Assembly: GCF_020404765.1 (NCBI RefSeq)
Contig: NZ_JAIVEM010000006.1
Span: 62,001-126,000, forward strand
Source of the DNA: Paenibacillus sp. BJ-4
GTDB lineage: Bacteria; Bacillota; Bacilli; Paenibacillales; Paenibacillaceae
Reading direction: 5' to 3'
DNA length: 64,000 bases
Shown here: positions 62,862-64,000 of the stretch, one piece after another
Position numbering within the stretch: the stretch's first letter is position 1
Layout of the letters: each line of letters starts with the position of its first letter
Program-made: the position numbers and the translations under genes
The notes under the pieces: generated by a model
Seen by the model: only the letters and a program-made list of their open reading frames with translations
The model's database searches: none
What the model was told of the DNA's origin: nothing

Positions 62862-63802
62862 TTATGCAGCAGGAATTGCTAGAAAACCTTCATAAATATT
62901 ATGGGTTAAAAATTGTCAATGTAAAAGTAATTAATAGACTGATGTTTCGCCAAAGCTTTTTAGTATATGCTTCTGACGGTAATCAATATGTTGTTAAAGA
63001 TTACGCAGACGCCTTCTCATTACAAGAGATGTCTCCAATATGGCAGTACTATTGGATACTGCGGAAATTCGGTATTAGGGTCGGGTGCCCGTTACGGCAA
63101 TTAGACTCAGATGAATTTCATATCTATTTAGGAAATAGATATTATGTCGTTTTTGAGTATGTACAAGGCGATCATCCAGTTATAGATCAATACAAGGATA
63201 TAGCAAGTTGTCTGAGAAAATACCACGAAGTTGCTACTTCCGAGATATTCCCTAATTTAATTAGCACAGGACAAAAATTGTGTGAGGCAAAAGAGCTTTT
63301 TTCGCATTTCAGTCAAGGCTCTTATTCAATTAAAGAAGAAATTCTATCGTGTAAAACGAACTTGTACAGAATTGTTGATGAATATTCCAATTCCAGCCAG
63401 ACGATTATACATGGCGACAGTATATTGGAAAACATGATATCAAACTTTGGAGAGGTAAGTTTGATTGACTTTGATAGTATGCGCCGCGGAGATGCTATAG
63501 AGGATGTGGCAAATACAGTATTGTCGTTTATGTACCATGGATCAAAGAAATTTGAAATACATCCAGAAAGATCCAAACAGGTTAAAGCATTTATTGGTAG
63601 CTATCATGGAGATTTGCCTTCGACGGATATTGAAGAAAAAATACACTATTACATGCAGGTGCACTGCGCTATTGATTTAATTCGTCATGCTGAAAATATT
63701 AGATTTCTAGTCAGGATGCCGGGAATGAAGGATTATTTACTATTGCTTGTATATATAATACGTTCTAAAGATTTAAACACACTAATGCGGAAGGATGATT
63801 GA
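62858..63802 (+). CDS. APH-family phosphotransferase
   Basis: 314-aa protein kinase-like/aminoglycoside phosphotransferase fold. The ATP-binding Lys is Lys47 (QYVVKDYA). The catalytic loop is IIHGDSILENM with Asp187 and Asn192, and the metal-binding motif is LIDFDSMRRGD (Asp204/Asp206). Relatives phosphorylate small hydroxylated compounds, including antibiotics, homoserine and sugars. In this cluster it may phosphorylate a nucleoside or the product for self-protection. ATG 62858 overlaps the upstream stop (ATATGA). Confidence 0.82.
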   Translation: MIMQQELLENLHKYYGLKIVNVKVINRLMFRQSFLVYASDGNQYVVKDYADAFSLQEMSPIWQYYWILRKFGIRVGCPLRQLDSDEFHIYLGNRYYVVFEYVQGDHPVIDQYKDIASCLRKYHEVATSEIFPNLISTGQKLCEAKELFSHFSQGSYSIKEEILSCKTNLYRIVDEYSNSSQTIIHGDSILENMISNFGEVSLIDFDSMRRGDAIEDVANTVLSFMYHGSKKFEIHPERSKQVKAFIGSYHGDLPSTDIEEKIHYYMQVHCAIDLIRHAENIRFLVRMPGMKDYLLLLVYIIRSKDLNTLMRKDD

Positions 63803-63803
63803 A

Positions 63804-64000
63804 ATGATTCATACAGAAAAAGTTGTCAAAATTATTGAAGAAGTTATTGATACAAAAGTGCTTGATTATTCCATCAACCCATTTAATCATGGTTTGGACT
63901 CTTTGGGTGTACTAAAACTTATTACAATTCTTGAAGAAGAGTTAAGTATTGAGATTGATGATAATGACCTGACTGTAGAAAATATGTCTTCGGTAAACTC
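63804..64000 (+). CDS. Free-standing carrier protein (third), cut by the window end
   Basis: At least 65 codons from ATG 63804 (behind AAGGATGATTGA). Ser33 in HGLDSLGVLKLITILEEELSIEI is the phosphopantetheine site. The reading frame is open to the end of the window, so the cluster continues to the right. It starts 1 bp after the kinase stop. Confidence 0.85.
   Translation, partial: MIHTEKVVKIIEEVIDTKVLDYSINPFNHGLDSLGVLKLITILEEELSIEIDDNDLTVENMSSVN

Noticed and set aside
1..64000. CRISPR arrays, tRNA or rRNA genes
   Set aside because: No regularly spaced repeats and no cloverleaf or rRNA-like stretches were noticed on either strand.

Overview
The window reads as a Firmicutes chromosome of the genus Paenibacillus, most likely near the P. 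polymyxa group. The evidence is the order fabF-rnc-smc-ftsY, then ylxM-ffh-rpsP-khpA-rimM-trmD-rplS-lepB-rbgA-rnhB, then a FliK-like gene, ylqH, yraN and comM. Strong GGAGG-type ribosome binding sites and intrinsic terminators fit this. The genus is inferred from gene order and protein resemblance; no search was run. I saw no tRNA, rRNA or CRISPR array.

Region 1 (1-19.95 kb) is conserved core, all on the + strand: fatty-acid elongation, RNase III, chromosome condensation, the SRP pathway, ribosome maturation and RNase HII, ending with a nitroreductase that has a near-perfect Fur box at its promoter. comM then breaks off mid-protein at about 19.95 kb, and everything to the right is accessory, more AT-rich and full of broken genes.

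Region 2 (20-42.4 kb) is a nest of mobile DNA. A MerR regulator with a classic 19-bp-spacer promoter, an MFS pump and several decayed or unknown genes come first. A yedK/HMCES-type gene is then split in two: its first 104 codons end at 24928 and the rest resumes in frame at 41695. Between them lies a 16.8-kb element whose right end carries three Tn554-like transposition genes (two tyrosine recombinases and a small partner). Inside it are a Tn3-family element with a 5-bp target repeat (TTTAG), a Tn4430-like inverted-repeat cassette with a palindromic TnpI-type site and an MFS/CMD/amidohydrolase cargo, and a second Tn3 end interrupted by an IS231-flanked cassette carrying a Crp-like regulator and an SDR. 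Right of yedK a LexA-type box drives a small winged-helix gene.

Region 3 (42.4-51.8 kb) is decayed: small unknown genes, a stub of a nonribosomal peptide synthetase fused by deletion to a frameshifted exporter ABC protein, a BtrH-like gene, and four kinds of insertion sequence. Only one, an IS3-type element at 50.5-51.7 kb, looks intact.

Region 4 (52.2-64 kb, running off the window) is an intact-looking and possibly undescribed biosynthetic cluster. It has a B12-type radical SAM enzyme, three free-standing carrier proteins, a nucleotidyltransferase-fold protein, a BtrH-like acyltransferase, an unusual SHMT-family enzyme (Thr and His at two normally Tyr positions), a stand-alone NRPS adenylation protein without a carrier domain, an acyl-AMP ligase, a thymidylate-synthase homologue with Asp at the Asn177 position (as in cytidylate hydroxymethylases), and an APH-fold kinase. 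My working hypothesis is that an alpha-substituted serine-like residue and another acid are activated onto free carriers and joined to a modified cytosine nucleoside, with a kinase for modification or self-protection.
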